From Chara braunii (Eukaryota; Streptophyta; Charophyceae; Charales; Characeae), in contig BFEA01000521.1 in NCBI GenBank assembly GCA_003427395.1, forward strand, positions 415,291-454,137: a DNA stretch of 38,847 nt, given 5' to 3'. Shown here piece after piece: positions 8,310-18,061 of this stretch. Both the position numbers and the translations under genes were made by a program. How positions within the stretch are numbered: the stretch's first letter is position 1; each line of letters begins with the position of its first letter. The notes beneath the pieces are model-generated. The model was not told the DNA's origin, did not search any database, and worked only from the letters and a program-made list of their open reading frames with translations.

Positions 8310-10002
8310 GCCGCTCCGTACCATTGCATGTCCACTATTGCCAGCTGGTGGGGTGGGAAGAGGTCGGGGAAGTCTGTGGGTGGTCGAAGAGGTATCCGCT
8401 GGTCAATCTTGGTCCAATCTTTAAAGCGTATGCAGTAATCCCTTTGAAAATCATCACGTTCCGGCCCATGTGCATCCCGTTCCTGCCCGTGTGCTTGTCC
8501 CCCTTCCCAGCGAATACATGCCATCTATCCCCCTTGGTCGTTGCCCAACCAGTCTGCAAATTGATTTATTGTTTATTGGATATCTTTTTTCCGATGGTAT
8601 AAGTGTAATTGGCTTTTGACTTTCTGCCACCGGGTGAGGAGTTTTTGATTAATAAATTGTCTGATCATTTTTGTCACCTCCTCCTCTTCTATCCGGACCC
8701 CTTCGATAGCATGTATGCAACGTTTTCGTCAAAGTGCCCTGATGATGGCTCTCCTGCTTGTCTTGAACATGTTGTTCTCAAAGTCTCTGTCTGTAGGGGA
8801 GGTGCAAGCCTCGCAGAGCAGTGCTCTCGAATCCCATGGCCAGGTGGATCTCGAGTCCAAACGGCTCCATATCCTATCCCACCACCGCCATGTCAGTACC
8901 GCTTTTGGGCGGTGTAGGAAAATATGTTCGATCGTTTCCGGGATCTTTCAAGAGGGGAAGGCGGTGTGATAGGATTTGCACCATGGCAACGCCAAGCCTC
9001 TCTGCTCCAAGTGTATGCGGTCGACCAGCCAATTATGTGTCGGGAGACAGCGATGTTCTATCTGCCATTGTAGTGAGGCGAACTTCGCCGGTTTAGATTT
9101 CATAGTTGTAAACCATCTGATAGGGCGAAGAGAGTCGCTTCCCACATTCAGCTGGGTTTGCCATCGGGCCCTCACTACGTCCCTCACATTCACTTTCGGG
9201 CGCAACAACCGGTATGCATCTTTTACAGTCAGGCTGAACAACTGTTTGTTTGACGTGGCCGGCGGTCGACTCGGATGTTTGTGCCTCCAGTGCCATTCCG
9301 CCGGGTCGAGGGGGAGTTCTTCCAGAGGTGTCTCTGGTTGAAAGGCGACCCATAGGTCCTTCGACTTCATCACGCGGATTTTGTGCACCTCCACATTTTT
9401 ACACCACGTCACCACCTTCGGGGTGTAATTAGAAAGGACCTTGTCCTTCCCTTTGTGGAGGAGGCTGACCAGGGATTCGTCAGCCCGTACTTCCACCACG
9501 CAGCCCACACTCTCAGTCTCTCTCGGGATCACAACCGAGTCCCCTTCTATCAGTCGAGGCCCCTTACGCAAAATGCGGGCCCAATCAAGAGGGACCACAA
9601 AAATCAGTTCGCCCAGGTTTCTCTCAATATCATGACAATACCTCAGGGTGACCCTCAATTCAAGTTGCAGTGCCGTTTTCCAGTTTTTGTTCTCATAGAT
9701 CCTTAATCCTGACTATACATTTTAACCCAGCTACTTCATGGGGAATCAGAGTTGCGGTACACCCTCCCGTTTCCATCAGTGATGTTTCTATTGTCGAAGA
9801 GGGGTTGCCGCATCACCTCTACCCAGGTGGTTGGCGGGGTTTTATCTGGCAACGGCAACTGACGCCAGGCTTTAAGAATCCGGGTCCAGAAGTCATCCCT
9901 ACACAGGTCGCTTCTTGCTGCGTCCCGGCCTGAACCCTTGATGGTGTGGGAGCGCCGCGGTATAGACCAATAGCGGTCTTCCAACCAAGTCCAGGGGTGC
10001 AC
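8310..10002 (-). pseudogene. LINE-B ORF2 C-terminal domain
   Basis: The best frame (9658-8948, 236 aa) contains LFSLTVKDAYRLLRPK, FASLQWQIEHRCLPTHNWL and LALPWCKSYHTAFPS, matching the zf-RVT-like domain of copy A. Upstream, 10002-9736 carries WTRILKAWRQLPLP and VMRQPLF, conserved with copy C. Below 8948 the frame changes and ends near 8310 in a PTDFPDLFPPHQL Pro-rich tail like that of copy A. Several frameshifts make it non-functional. Confidence 0.82.
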
Positions 10003-10014
10003 ACTTCGCGGCGC

Positions 10015-11340
10015 CTACGGGGCTAATCTGACAATCTGTTCCGCGGCAAGAGGGATCCATGGTAGGTCTGGCGTGAACAGCATTCTCCTCACCCATTGTA
10101 TCCGCAAGGCCGTGACCTCGATGTCTGGGTTAAGGATCCCCAGACCCCCTTTGTCCTTAGGCTGGATCACCGAGGACCAGGCCACCCGACTAATGACATT
10201 TGGCAACTGGTTGTTTCCTCTCCACAACAGGGCGGTTGCTTGCCTTTTAAGGGATTTAACTGCTTACACAGAGTTGTTAATTGCAAGTTCCCTGCCAATT
10301 AACGATGTATGTTTGTCGTTCCATTGCATTAATCTTTGCAATGCCGGTTTCAGGACCCAGTCATCGTTCGATGCTGGTCGTCCCTGCGCCGTCAACGTTA
10401 TTCCCAAAACTTTGATCGGGGCCTTCTCTGGTAGCCATTTAACCTGTGGCAACTTCGGGGGGCGGGCCCCTTGATGGTAGATCCACCACCCCAGCGTTTT
10501 GTTGCCCCAATTAACGGTCATGTATGAGACAATCGTGAACCTTTCCAACAACTTTCTGATTTCTTCCATATTCTCAGAGGTGGCGTCCACCATAATTGTC
10601 AAGTCATCCACGAACATTGAACAGATGGGGATCGCCTCCTTGGGGATAGTCGAGATTTGTAGTTTAGTTAGATCTTGGTGGGCCCGAAGGTTTGCCGTCA
10701 ATGCCTCCATCACAATGATGAAGAGGAAGGGGGCCAAGGGGTCTCCTTGGCGCACCGACCGCTGTAACGAGATCACCGGTGCTAGAAGGCCATTGACCTG
10801 AACTGATGTAGTAGCGTTGTGGTGCAAGATCTGGATCCAGCGCCGAAAGGTCATTGACCTGAACTGATGTAGTAGCGTTGTCCATGCATATGTCCAGAAA
10901 CAACCAATTTACATGGTCTATGCTTTTTCAAAGTCGATGAAGACCATGGCTGCATTTTGTTTGTCTTTTCTGGACAACTTGAGAAGTTCATTTACTAGCA
11001 AAATACTATCTTGGATTTGACGCCCCTTGACAAACCCCGTCTGTGTCGGATGAATAAGATCCTCCAAGACTGGGATCAGGCGGTTTGCCAGTGCTTTCGC
11101 CAACATTTTATAAACGACCGTGAGCAAGGTAATCGGCGGTAGTTTCTAATATCCATTTTGTCCCCTTTTTTGTGCAAGAAGGTGAGAACACCTTGTCCTA
11201 CGAGTTCGCCCATGCAGCCCAACTCCCACACCTAATGGTAAAAAATCATGAGATCCGGGGCCATTTGGATCCATAATGTCTCCCAGAATTTTTTCGGGAG
11301 CCTGTCCACCCCCGAAGTTTTTTCCTCTTCCATTTGCATT
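10015..11340 (-). pseudogene. LINE-B reverse transcriptase
   Basis: Domains in order on the minus strand: VVYKMLAKALANRLIP; HPTQTGFVKGRQIQDSILL; VFIDFEKA (motif A, ending at 10918); QRSVRQGDPLAPFLF (motif B); MFVDDLTIMV (motif C, catalytic DD with Phe-Val before it); WWIYHQG; then LLWRGNNQLPNVISRVAW and KGGLGILNPD. These are LINE RT blocks 0 to 9. A 61-bp tandem duplication (10785-10881) disrupts the frame between motifs A and B, so no active enzyme is encoded. Confidence 0.9.
10785..10881 (-). repeat. 61-bp tandem duplication inside LINE-B RT
   Basis: The block CATTGACCTGAACTGATGTA starts at 10791 and again at 10852, followed each time by GTAGCGTTGT. The repeated part is about 36 bp and the offset 61 bp, which is not a multiple of three. 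It repeats the codons for NATTSVQVN and shifts the RT frame. Confidence 0.9.
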
Positions 11341-11348
11341 AAGGCCGT

Positions 11349-11776
11349 TCAGATTTCTGCCTGTGACAGCGGGCGGTCAAATTGGTCTCTTTGTGAAGGG
11401 GTCAAGGTTTTCGTCGTCGGGCTTAGGAAGTCCACGATCTCTGCCTTTCTGGCTGCCCCCTCCTTTTCCGCGCACCTTGAGGTGAACAGGTCTTTAGAGA
11501 AGTTCCTCACAATTTTCATGCATTGGGAGGTGGAGGTGACCACCTCCCTGACGGTTGACTGTGGATCATATAGTGCTTCTATGACGGTCCTTCGGGAGCG
11601 CGCCCGGTCCAAACTGAAAAACTTCCATCTGGTGACGGGTCACCTGCCCCCTGATGCGTGTGCCTTCCCATCGATGTACTGCGAAGTCGTGAAGTTGTTG
11701 TTGCAAGGAGTGCAATTGCGAATCGTGTGTATTTGCGACGGTGTGTGCGAGCCGTTTGAAGAGGTTTGTTGTTCAA
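11349..11776 (-). pseudogene. LINE-B ORF2 linker between endonuclease and RT
   Basis: Pieces such as RARSRRTVIEALYDPQSTV and IVRNFSKDLFTSRCAEKEG on the minus strand match the helical linker between APE and RT. Copy D has RARSRRTTIEGFQDP in the same place. The end, FDRPLSQAEI, is the conserved L-+P-S--E motif just before the RT (copy C: LERPMSRQEF). Frames are interrupted. Confidence 0.75.
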
Positions 11777-11807
11777 GCTGATGATATTGCTGGTGTATTT
11801 CCATTTC

Positions 11808-12850
11808 CTATTGGTTTCTATGAATTGCCAGAATCTTAGAGTATTCTTTGCATTTTTTACCTAAGTAAAACAAACCATTGTTGAACCAGTCTGACTCCTG
11901 CTGAAAGTGTTGTTTTTGATTCCGCCAAAATGCCCAACAGTTTGTAATGTAGGTTTGGAAGGATTTATGTTGCAAGATGAATGTGTTAAGTTTGTAAAAA
12001 CCAGGGCCTTGGTCAGGTTTCTTGCGGAAGGATATAATTATCGTGCACATCTTGTGATCAAGCCCCGGGTGCGGACTCGCGGGGATCCCTGCAAGGAGTA
12101 GCGAGCCCCCCATGTCTTCAGGGATTAATATCAGGTCTATTATGGATTTGGACTGACTTTCGGTTCCGACTTTCCTCAGGCAATAATAATATCGCGTGTC
12201 AGGGTTGAGCCTGCGGAAAGAGTCAAACACATTTAGCGAGAGACATAACTCCCCGATCATCCGCTCATCCTCCTCCACATATGTTCGTGCAGGGGAGGGT
12301 ATCTTCCATCTGTCCATCCATCTATTCGGGGCTGCGTTGCAATCACCGGCTACGATGACCGGGAGACCGTCGGGGATTTGTGTCTTCAAATTTTCAAAGA
12401 ACCCCCTCCTCTCCCCTGCCGTATTCGGGGCGTAGACGCACAGGATACAAAGTATTTCCATTTCCAATATTACTAGAACCGATGCCCATCTGCCTTCTTC
12501 CCGGTCCACCACCCAGTAAACTGGTTCTGCGCGGGATTACGGGGGGATCCAAATGACCACCCCGACGCTACCAGGTTTGGTGTGGGCGCTCTGAATGTTG
12601 TGTGTGGCCACAATGTCTTATGAATGGGGTTATGTTCCGGGGTGTCCATGAGGTGTGTCTCTTGGATGCATACTATATCCGGCCATCTCCTGCCTCCCAC
12701 CCCTCTCATTAGGTCCCATATTGCATTTTGTTTATCTATTCTTCCTGAAGCCAGACCGTTTACATTCAGGGATCGTAGATCCAAGTCTGCTGCTCGCTGG
12801 CATTCGTTCCAGATTCTGTCTTTCCCATATACCGCCTTGACTGGGTCCAT
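11808..12850 (-). pseudogene. LINE-B APE-type endonuclease (ORF2 N-terminus)
   Basis: This domain nicks target DNA to start reverse transcription. Motifs in order: DLRSLNVNGLASG; CIQETHLMDTP (catalytic Glu); CVYAPNTAGERR; VIVAGDCNAAPNRW (catalytic Asp and Asn); SIIDLILIPE; PGLDHKMC (catalytic Asp-His; Leu replaces the usual Ser). The first frame (12850-12473) starts at MDPVKAVYG, 14 bp after the ORF1 stop, which looks like a true ORF2 start. A frameshift near 12540 moves the rest into another frame (12512-11808). Confidence 0.9.
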
Positions 12851-12863
12851 TGTGTGGGGGGGT

Positions 12864-13780
12864 TTATTTTCCTAGACCTACCCACGGTAATCGATCCCAG
12901 TCCCACACCGTTTCCCCTGCCCGGAGACCGAGCCTAAGGAGGGCACATAAACATGTCCGAACATCCTGCTCCGTCCAGGTCTCATTGGACCTGATCTTAA
13001 ATGTTTGCAGATCCAAGAGTTGTGGATGAGTATACCACTTCAGGCCTGCGTCTTTGTCCGGATCGTAGCGGATGTAGACATCCCTAGTTGTAATTTTGTT
13101 GGGTCCCAACGCCACAGATGTTGTGGCCTGTGCCCCCGGTGGCAGGGAGTCCACAATGTGTGATTCCAGCTGCATCTGCATGATTCCTACCACTGCGTCA
13201 GTTTGGCAATTTCGCGATTCCGCCCAGAAAGAGGACCAACATTGTAGGGTGGCGCCCTCTTGCCTACCGTTCCCGGATGGAGACAGACCCACCTCCCATT
13301 TCCCATTCCTTTTACGCACCGGGAGCAGCAAAGGCGCTGCCTGGGAGAGGGGGCCTTTATCCTGCCCTTGTTCAATGACATGTCTAAGCTTTCGTCTGCG
13401 TACCAAATCCAGCGGTATATTTCCCTCCGGGTCTGGAGGTGCCGGGTCAGGGGGTGGACCGGGCGGTTGCGCAGTCTCCTCGGTTTGTTTCCGTTCACCT
13501 TCCATCCTTGGCCCGTTTGCGGTGGCTGATTGAGGTGGCTGGAACCGTGAGAAAACTATAGAGGCCAGTCTGTGCCACGCTTCCACCCAGCTCACGCCCG
13601 TCGGGGGTCTGTTTTCTAGTACACTTCTTAACGAGGAGCTTGTGTCCAGCACTGGGAACAGGTCCAGATATGTTCTATCCCAAAAGTCGTTTGTGAGGAG
13701 ACTATATCTGGCTTTCATATTGGCCATCAACCAGTCTGCTATTGCTACCAACTTTTGTTCAATCGGAAGATCTTGAGGCG

Positions 13781-13815
<35 letters not shown>

Positions 13816-14010
13816 TTCTGGAGATAGCCCCTTCGGCGATGCAGTGGTGCTTTCCGGGAGGGGGTCGACCTCCATCGGTTCAGAACCAAAGGCTGTTTGA
13901 AAGGGGTCAGCCTCAGCCTCTGCAGTATGTTCGGACTGTGGCTCCGCTTTTGTTATTTCCATTGCGTGCCCATTCCCCCCTTCCTGAGACCTGACGGGAT
14001 CCCCTTCCAT
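12864..14010 (-). pseudogene. LINE-B ORF1 protein (frame broken only at a poly-C run)
   Basis: The presumed start is MEGDPVRSQ at 14010, only 24 bp inside the element. The N-terminal part is acidic and Gln/Glu-rich. It is separated from the main part (in another frame) by a homopolymer of 32 C at 13783-13814, read as polyglycine. After it come IEQKLVAIADWL, FWDRTYLDLF, SLRSVLENRPPTGVSW, then APLLLPVRKRNGKWEVGL, ATLQCWSSFW, and finally WTEQDVRTCLCALL and WDWDRLPWVG. Apart from the run it looks open for about 380 codons. No zinc knuckle or RRM is seen. ORF1 proteins normally bind the element's RNA; that role is inferred from position only. Confidence 0.75.
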
Positions 14011-14037
14011 CTGCCTCCACCTGTCCCGTCGTTTCCT

Positions 14038-14320
14038 ATGATAGCCTGACTTCAAGTCCAGCTTGGAGGAAACCTTTGTGTTGTCCAAACACACACAAAG
14101 ATCGTCGATATAGGAAGATGCCCCAGATTCTTTACGGTATGCACGTTAAGCTTGAGGTAGTCAATGCAAAGATATAGATCATTGTTCTTCTTTTGTGCTA
14201 AGAGAACGGTCGCATCGTAAGATGAGCTCCTATGGCCGATTCATCCCTTATCCAACGAGTCATTGCGTTGCGTACTAAGAACCTTAAGTTCCTTCTCGCT
14301 CATGCATACGACGCCAACGT
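14038..14320 (-). pseudogene. Gypsy reverse transcriptase, N-terminal half
   Basis: On the minus strand: SSYDATVLLAQKKN (consensus S-Y-APVL-V-KK), LYLCIDYLKLNVHTVKN (consensus R-C-DYR-LN--T-KN), then LDNTKVSSKLDLKSGYH in a second frame (motif A, catalytic Asp in KLDLKSGYH). The frame stops abruptly after SGYH at the LINE-B border and continues at 7536. Confidence 0.9.
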
Positions 14321-14863
14321 TAAGGATAATCTCGTAAAAAATCGGCTATCACCACACCAGTAAGAGGCTCGAAAACGTCCGTGAAATCGTCAAGCAACCA
14401 CACCACGTCGGGTTCATAGACAAATCCATGGGTGTCGACTCAGTTGCCGCGACGACCCAAAAAAAAATGAAGGCTGATCATGCCGCTCCGCTAGTAAGCA
14501 CAAGTGGTCAGAAAACTCTTGACTGTAACAACTCTGTACTGGATTGAAATGCGCAAAGGAGGTATGGTGAACGGGACTTCAACGCCAAAAGCGTGCCAAA
14601 GAGTCGTGAACGGTAAGCGTCGCCTAACGGAAGTTAACCGAGTGGTCCACACTCGCAAGCCAAGTCATCCCCAAAATTATATCGAAGTCTGTCTCTAACA
14701 CATAAAACGTGACGGATTAGCGCACATGTGGAGCGAAATAAACCGGCACGACTTTGATGTAGCGATCAAGAAGTTGTTGCGTCCGACCGTCCGCCATGTT
14801 GCCCTCCGTGGGATGTAGCTTCCTTCGAACTGGTGGTTCAAGGCCAGCTCGTTGAACGAATGA
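14321..14863 (-). pseudogene. Gypsy protease-RT spacer
   Basis: Minus-strand pieces include YVLETDFDIILGMTWLASV (consensus VLP---DVILGM-WL, the end of the gypsy protease domain) and a region near 14280-14310 with MSEKELKVLSTQ. Several stops are present. Confidence 0.7.
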
Positions 14864-15412
14864 CTAGCTAATGAAATTATGAGTTATGTTGCTATTGAGC
14901 AAAGCGTTGTAGGATGCTTGGCCAACTCGGATGCGGACAGAGAGTAGCGGTGGATTGTTGTCGTCGTGCTGTTGCATGCGAAATTCATGTGTGACCTTTG
15001 AAATGTGAAGGTCCTTCACCGCGACTTCGTCATCAGTCGGTGAAGTTGGTAGTGCATAGAAGGACAAGTACTCCTGCAAATGAGTGCTAAATGTGGCGCA
15101 ATGCGGTCCTGGTAAGCAGCTCGTCGAAGGGAGAGGAAGCCATGAAAATTCACCGGGCATCGGCAAGTCCAAATCCTCCACGTTGAAGTCGAAGACGAAG
15201 AAGTGGGACTGCAAACGAACGGATATCGCACATACGGTTTGTTTTTGAACAAGAGAACCCAGCGATGGAACGAGCCGGGCAGCAAAGTCCTCAAAAGAAA
15301 AGAAAGGACTCACAACTTCCGCTTGTGCCTCGAAACCAAGTGAGGTCGCTCGCGAAGCAACCGGTCCTGGAGGCATCGAGAGTGCAACCGTATCAATCTC
15401 GGCGGTGCTCAC
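14864..15412 (-). pseudogene. Gypsy Gag-Pol junction and aspartic protease
   Basis: A 182-aa frame. The last 30 residues hold the protease start, VRIGQASYNALL in relatives, with the catalytic D-S-G-A-T of the family changed to N-S-N-I-T before HNFIS. The three altered residues can all be explained by G-to-A changes. The catalytic Asp is lost, so Pol could not be processed. The upstream 150 residues resemble no domain I know; they probably form the linker after Gag. Confidence 0.72.
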
Positions 15413-15650
15413 GTTCCCGGATGGGACTTCTCGTTGCCTTTCGTGGGACAGCTTGCTGTCTTATGCGCATCGTTGGCGCACCACAAACAATACCTATACC
15501 CCGAACTGACCTTGTACGTTGCCTCATAGATATCATAATAAAGCCAAGGTTCTTGAGCTGCTGATCCGGTTCCGAGAGATGAAGTGGTGGTTGTCTTCTT
15601 CTTGCCGCGTCCTCTACCTTTGGATGGGTAACTACCATCCTGGGCAGCTG

Positions 15651-16982
15651 CTAATGTGTCTTCCTCTTCTTACACTGCAGCCTCGTTGGAAACGGTTGGC
15701 TCAGTTGCTGCGACCACGGCCACCTTCGACCGGTGCTGATCCCTGTTCGTGCGTTACGAGCCTCTGTGTTGGTCACAATAATCTGCGAGGCTTTGCCAAA
15801 TAAAAACTCACTAGTAGTGAGCATCTCCACTACCTGCGTCAACAGATTTTGCAATGTCGGGCATGCCCGTGTGATGAAGTAGTGCTTCACGCCTGTGAAG
15901 CTGATCTGCAACTTGAAGTCGGGGATGGATGCCAAGCATTGGAACTCGGCGATCCAATCCGAGTTGGGCAAGGAGTTCTGGTGAAATTTCTGCAGCTGCT
16001 CCATTGCCTTGAGCTCAGACGGTTCCACTTGGAACCGCATGTGCCATGCTGCAGCGAGATCATCCCATTTGATCTTTGTATGCAGCTCAAAGATGGCCAC
16101 CTTAAGCCATGCTTGACATTCGCCACCCGACCGATGATAGAGACATGCATGCCGGTAATTGGGCACCACATGGTGCATGTCCAACCTGAAGATAAACTTC
16201 CGCCACCATGGTATTGGATCGCTCTTTGATGCATCGCAGAAGACCGTAATGGCATCCAACTTGGGTGGTCGGTTGGAGGGAGAAGAGGCTTGACCCGCTG
16301 CTGCAGCCGCACAAACTTGCTGCTCCGGTTTCTGCTCGGCTGCTGCAAGTTGTGGATGATTTGTTTGCTGCTGCTGTGCGGGGTCCTTCAAGGTGCCCAC
16401 ATCGACCTCCAATGCGTCGACGCAGTCCGAAAGGTTAGAGGGCCAGTGGGTGTGGCTGCACACGATCAGTAAGCTGCGTGATGATCTGGTGCTGCTGTTT
16501 GACCAGCGCATCGAGAGTGAAAATATCCTCCTGCTGTGCTGCGGACGTGGCAACAAGGTCCAACACGCGGCTCACCGTGGCTGCAATGCCACGCACAGAG
16601 TCCGATGCGCTGTCCCCTGCGGCAGCCAACTCCAACTTGCTAGCCAAGGCCTCAACGTCACCCTCCCCTTTGAACAGTGTCTCTCTGTGTGCTTGCCGTC
16701 TCTCATCTGCAGCCTTCCGTGCTGGTTCGTCGGCCACTTGATGCTGCAATGTAGCCAGGCAACGCTGTTCTTCGGCCCCCTCCTCCTCCTTCGCACGCAC
16801 GGCTTGGGCTGCCTCTGCCCTCTTTCTAACTTCGGCCGTGATGTCGTCCAGCCGGCTTGGGCTGCCTACGCCCTCTTCTTAACTTCAGCCGTGATGTCGT
16901 CCAGTGGGGCCTGGTAGTCTGCATCAGACTCGTTGTCCATGCGGTCCATTGCCTTAGGCAGAGACTGGAGGACCGGTGGCAT
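15651..16982 (-). pseudogene. Gypsy Gag
   Basis: Gag forms the virus-like particle that packages the element's RNA. The likely start is MPPVLQSLPK at 16982. An Ala/Glu-rich coiled-coil segment follows (RKAADERRQAHRE, then EDIFTLDALVKQQHQIITQL to 16435). In another frame (16556-15651) comes a Gln/Ala-rich linker and the capsid-like core with FCDASKSDPIPWWRKFIFRL, WDDLAAAWHMRFQVEP and LPNSDWIAEFQCLASIP. No CCHC knuckle is visible. A 53-bp tandem duplication (16801-16906) shifts the frame early on. From memory, similar Gag proteins are frequent in Chara braunii. Confidence 0.82.
16801..16906 (-). repeat. 53-bp tandem duplication in gypsy Gag
   Basis: Two adjacent units, 16801-16853 and 16854-16906, both begin GGCTTGGGCTGCCT and contain CGTGATGTCGTCCAG. 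They differ at a few positions. A 53-bp unit shifts the Gag frame. Confidence 0.9.
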
Positions 16983-17099
16983 ACGTGGCAGGTGCTGACA
17001 TGGCACTAATGCTCCGCTGATGTGGCAACCCACTAATGCTTGCAGCAGTATCTGAGTGATGCAGTGCAGCATCAACAAGCAATGTACATCCATATACAT

Positions 17100-17441
17100 A
17101 CAAAACTGGCGCGATGTAGCACAGTGTAAGACTCAAAGACATGACCTGACCAGTCTGACACTGACTCGGCCCAGCCCCTCAGACAGCACACATGTGAGAG
17201 AGCAGGGAGGGACCGCATACACAGAAGAAGGTCCCTCCTTGAACACACACATGGGGGGCGAACCACGGATGAAGGGATGGAGGAGGAGCAAGACGAAGCT
17301 GGAGATGAGGGAGAAGACCAAAGTCACAAATCGCGATAGCACTGTCCACAAATAGTCTCCCTGTCGCATGTCCAATCAATGTCTGCCTCTGATGTGGAAT
17401 CAGATCCTGGGCCCCATAGCCCGACATAACCTCTGCCTGTA

Positions 17442-17445
<4 letters not shown>
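17100..17445. other. No gene recognised; expected place of the gypsy 5' LTR
   Basis: Upstream of Gag on the minus strand. No tRNA-complementary primer site and no sequence shared with the 4739-4984 end could be found. Confidence 0.4.

Positions 17446-17519
<74 letters not shown>
17446..17519. repeat. (CT)n microsatellite
   Basis: About 37 uninterrupted CT dinucleotides. Confidence 0.98.
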
Positions 17520-17521
<2 letters not shown>

Positions 17522-17725
17522 CTGTTTTATGTCACTCTCTTGTCACTGCCACTTACTTTGTCCCTCATCTTTCTGCCTATCCCTGTGTGTCTTGTGTGTG
17601 TGTGTGCATGTCTACTTCCTTCAACCAGTGTATGTTACAAGTGAATACGATCAAATTAAGAACTGTCACATCGTGGTTGTCTACTTTTGTACTCCACAAC
17701 CTCAAACCACCATCTTTTGCTGAAT

Positions 17726-17735
17726 CTGTGTGTGC

Positions 17736-17787
<52 letters not shown>
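17726..17787. repeat. (GT)n microsatellite 1
   Basis: A TG/GT tract with two GC interruptions near its start. The frames through it encode only Cys-Val repeats and are not genes. Confidence 0.98.
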
Positions 17788-17788
<1 letters not shown>

Positions 17789-17965
17789 CGTGAATGTTCA
17801 TACGTGCATATCTGCATGTCTCCATGTGTTTGTCATGTACATGTCGGCAGAGTGCATCTGTGCGGTTTTGCCTACATTTCCGTTTTGTGTGCACCACTCG
17901 CCCTTGCTCTTTTACCTTTTCCCTCCTCTACCTCACTCCAGCGGTACCAGAATTCCCACACCTAT

Positions 17966-17966
17966 T

Positions 17967-18013
<47 letters not shown>

Positions 18014-18015
18014 TG

Positions 18016-18061
<46 letters not shown>
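17966..18061. repeat. (GT)n microsatellite 2
   Basis: A long GT tract with two GC-type interruptions around 18009-18023. The 180 bp between the two GT tracts holds no recognisable gene. Confidence 0.98.

Larger units (their letters stand above)
7540..14034 (-). mobile_element. LINE retrotransposon copy B, near full length, nested in the gypsy RT
   Basis: A 6495-bp minus-strand LINE with ORF1 (14010-12864), APE endonuclease (12850-11808), RT (about 11340-10015), ORF2 C-terminal domain (10002 to about 8310), 3' UTR and a terminal A-tract (T-run at 7540-7563 on the plus strand). The borders are set by the host gypsy frame, which resumes exactly on the other side. The trinucleotide CCT lies on both flanks (7537-7539 and 14035-14037), a possible very short target duplication. 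It must be younger than the gypsy element. It carries frameshifts and two internal duplications. Confidence 0.92.
4985..17100 (-). mobile_element. Ty3/gypsy LTR retrotransposon, split by LINE-B
   Basis: Read on the minus strand, the order is Gag (16982-15651), protease (15412-14864), RT first half (about 14320-14038), LINE-B insertion (14034-7540), RT second half (7536-7093), RNase H (7090-6493), integrase zinc finger and core (6250-5400) and integrase C-terminal region (5400-4985). Order PR-RT-RH-IN is that of Ty3/gypsy. Without the LINE the internal region is about 5.5 kb, a usual size. No LTR pair, primer binding site or polypurine tract could be identified, so the outer limits are approximate. 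All parts carry stops and frameshifts. Confidence 0.85.

Noticed and set aside
12473-13533. Plus-strand frames of 80-145 codons opposite LINE-B ORF1 and APE
   Set aside because: The minus strand carries recognisable protein motifs; the plus frames are their shadows.
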